A stretch of DNA of 6,151 nt from Oscillospiraceae bacterium. Its GTDB lineage: Bacteria; Bacillota; Clostridia; Oscillospirales; Ruminococcaceae. Where the stretch lies: assembly GCA_019416775.1 (NCBI GenBank), contig DXWR01000078.1, positions 1 to 6,151 of the forward strand. The letters run 5' to 3'. Positions 5,370 through 6,151 of the stretch are shown here, piece after piece. Below the pieces are notes generated by a model. That model was not told the origin of the DNA, did not search any database, and saw only the letters and a program-made list of their open reading frames with translations. The translations under genes were made by a program, and so were the position numbers. How positions within the stretch are numbered: position 1 is the first letter of the stretch; each line of letters starts with the position of its first letter.

Positions 5370-6151
5370 TTGCTTGCTCTGTGGATTATTTTAGGGGTAC
5401 TGGCCCTATTGGCGCTGATCTGCAGTCTCAGTGCCGTACTCTATGTGGAGATCGGAGAAACCACCCGCATCCAAGCGGGGGTGGCCGGACTGCGCTTCAC
5501 CCTGCTGGACACCCGGGAGGAAAGCCCCCGGCAAAAGGTGAAAGCGCTGAAAAAGGAACAAAAGCAGAAGGAAAAAAAGGCCCGCAAGGAGGCGCGAAAC
5601 AAGCGCAAAGCGGAAAAGAAGCGGGCCAAAGCCAAAAAGAAACAGGCAAAAACCCTGGCTCAATCCGCCAAGCAAAGTGCTTCTGCGTCGGCTTCTCCCA
5701 AAGAACCGTTCAAACGCGCCTCCTCCCAAAAGCAGTCTCAGCCGGAACCCAAGGAAGACGGATTCACCACAACGGTAAAAGAAGTCCTTGCTTTGATCCG
5801 CCGTTGCTTTCCCAACGCCAAATATTTGCTGCGGCATCTGCGGTTTCGGAAGGTCACCATCGCCATCAACGTGGGGGCGGAAGACGCCTACACCACCGCC
5901 CTCCGCTACGGACAGGTCCAGGCCGGGGTCAATACCACCCTGGGGCTGTTAGCGGGATACGGCGCTGACCTGAAACTGGACGTCCTCTGCATCCAGCCGG
6001 ATTTTGTCACCGGCGAATTCCGGCAGTGGATCTCTTTCCGGGTGAAACTGCGCATCGGCGTGATAATCCTGGGAGCCCTGGGGATACTAGGAAAGATCAT
6101 CGGGCATTTTCTGGGAGAAAACAGCCCGGACAGCTCCGCCCAGCCCCCGGT
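5370..6151 (+). CDS. DUF2953 family protein (YtfI-like), 260 codons seen, cut by window edge
   Basis: This membrane-associated protein belongs to DUF2953, a family of unknown biochemical role usually placed before the sporulation gene gerW/ytfJ. Seen: an N-terminal membrane helix (about 2-25), the short strand YVEIGETTRI, a very basic Lys/Arg/Ala/Glu helix (about 55-95), a Ser/Gln-rich linker (97-127), the DUF2953 core (about 145-225, with YLLRHLRFRKVTI and TALRYGQVQAGVNTTLGLL) and a second hydrophobic helix (about 229-248). The start is inferred as TTG at 5370, 10 bases after AGGAGGAG (5352-5359), which lies inside the 3' end of scpB. The visible reading frame contains no ATG, so ATG-only gene calling would miss it. 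The gap to scpB is 7 bases, making it the fourth gene of the operon. The stop codon lies beyond the window. Confidence 0.85.
   Translation, partial: MLALWIILGVLALLALICSLSAVLYVEIGETTRIQAGVAGLRFTLLDTREESPRQKVKALKKEQKQKEKKARKEARNKRKAEKKRAKAKKKQAKTLAQSAKQSASASASPKEPFKRASSQKQSQPEPKEDGFTTTVKEVLALIRRCFPNAKYLLRHLRFRKVTIAINVGAEDAYTTALRYGQVQAGVNTTLGLLAGYGADLKLDVLCIQPDFVTGEFRQWISFRVKLRIGVIILGALGILGKIIGHFLGENSPDSSAQPP

Noticed and set aside
5381..5968. 195-codon plus-strand frame after scpB
   Set aside because: It is out of frame with the DUF2953 protein, which has matching membrane helices and core motifs; the frame has no ribosome binding site or family match.
1..6151. CRISPR arrays, transposons, prophage genes, tRNA/rRNA genes, known riboswitches
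   Set aside because: No regularly spaced repeats, transposase motifs, phage-like genes, tRNA-like folds or recognisable riboswitch cores were found in either strand; the gene content is core chromosomal.

Overview
This window is a chromosomal segment of a low-GC-phylum but GC-moderate anaerobic Firmicute, most likely class Clostridia and probably the Oscillospiraceae/Ruminococcaceae. The signs are Gram-positive ribosome binding sites (AGGAGG type), two TTG starts, sigma-A promoters (TTGNNN-17-TATAAT), a clostridial flavoredoxin-like flavin reductase, and the order M50 protease - scpA - scpB - DUF2953, which in spore formers usually leads into the sporulation gene gerW/ytfJ (outside this window). 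The genus cannot be fixed from the sequence. No RNA genes, insertion sequences, CRISPR arrays or phage genes were seen.

Left half (1-3008, minus strand). Read in the direction of transcription from the middle outward, it holds: a 421-residue membrane-anchored cyclophilin-type peptidyl-prolyl isomerase (3008-1743) with a strong terminator; the zinc-type ribosomal protein bL28 gene rpmB (1509-1321), with its own extended -10 promoter, a leader hairpin and a terminator; a flavin reductase family protein (1245-673); and the N-terminal 168 codons of a biotin-dependent-type carboxyltransferase (504-1, cut by the window edge), with its own promoter. These look like separate, mostly monocistronic housekeeping units.

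Right half (3332-6151, plus strand). After a 323-base divergent intergenic region with a clear sigma-A promoter comes a very tight four-gene operon: a site-2 (M50) membrane protease, scpA, scpB and a DUF2953 protein cut by the window edge. The gaps are 3, 0 and 7 bases, so translation is probably coupled. ScpA (kleisin) and ScpB (winged-helix dimer) combine with SMC to form the bacterial condensin that compacts and segregates the chromosome. The M50 protease and the DUF2953 protein are conserved neighbours with no proven role in that complex.

The least ordinary item is the peptidyl-prolyl isomerase. Its cytoplasmic N-terminal half aligns by eye along its length with an ECF sigma factor (regions 2 and 4), but the acidic/Gln core-binding residues appear lost. 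It is followed by one membrane helix and an extracytoplasmic cyclophilin domain. A sigma-like domain tethered to an external protein-folding enzyme is worth following up. Other points of note are the altered acyl-CoA-site motif in the carboxyltransferase, a highly basic helical insert in the DUF2953 protein, and the flavin reductase gene placed directly behind the rpmB terminator without an obvious promoter.
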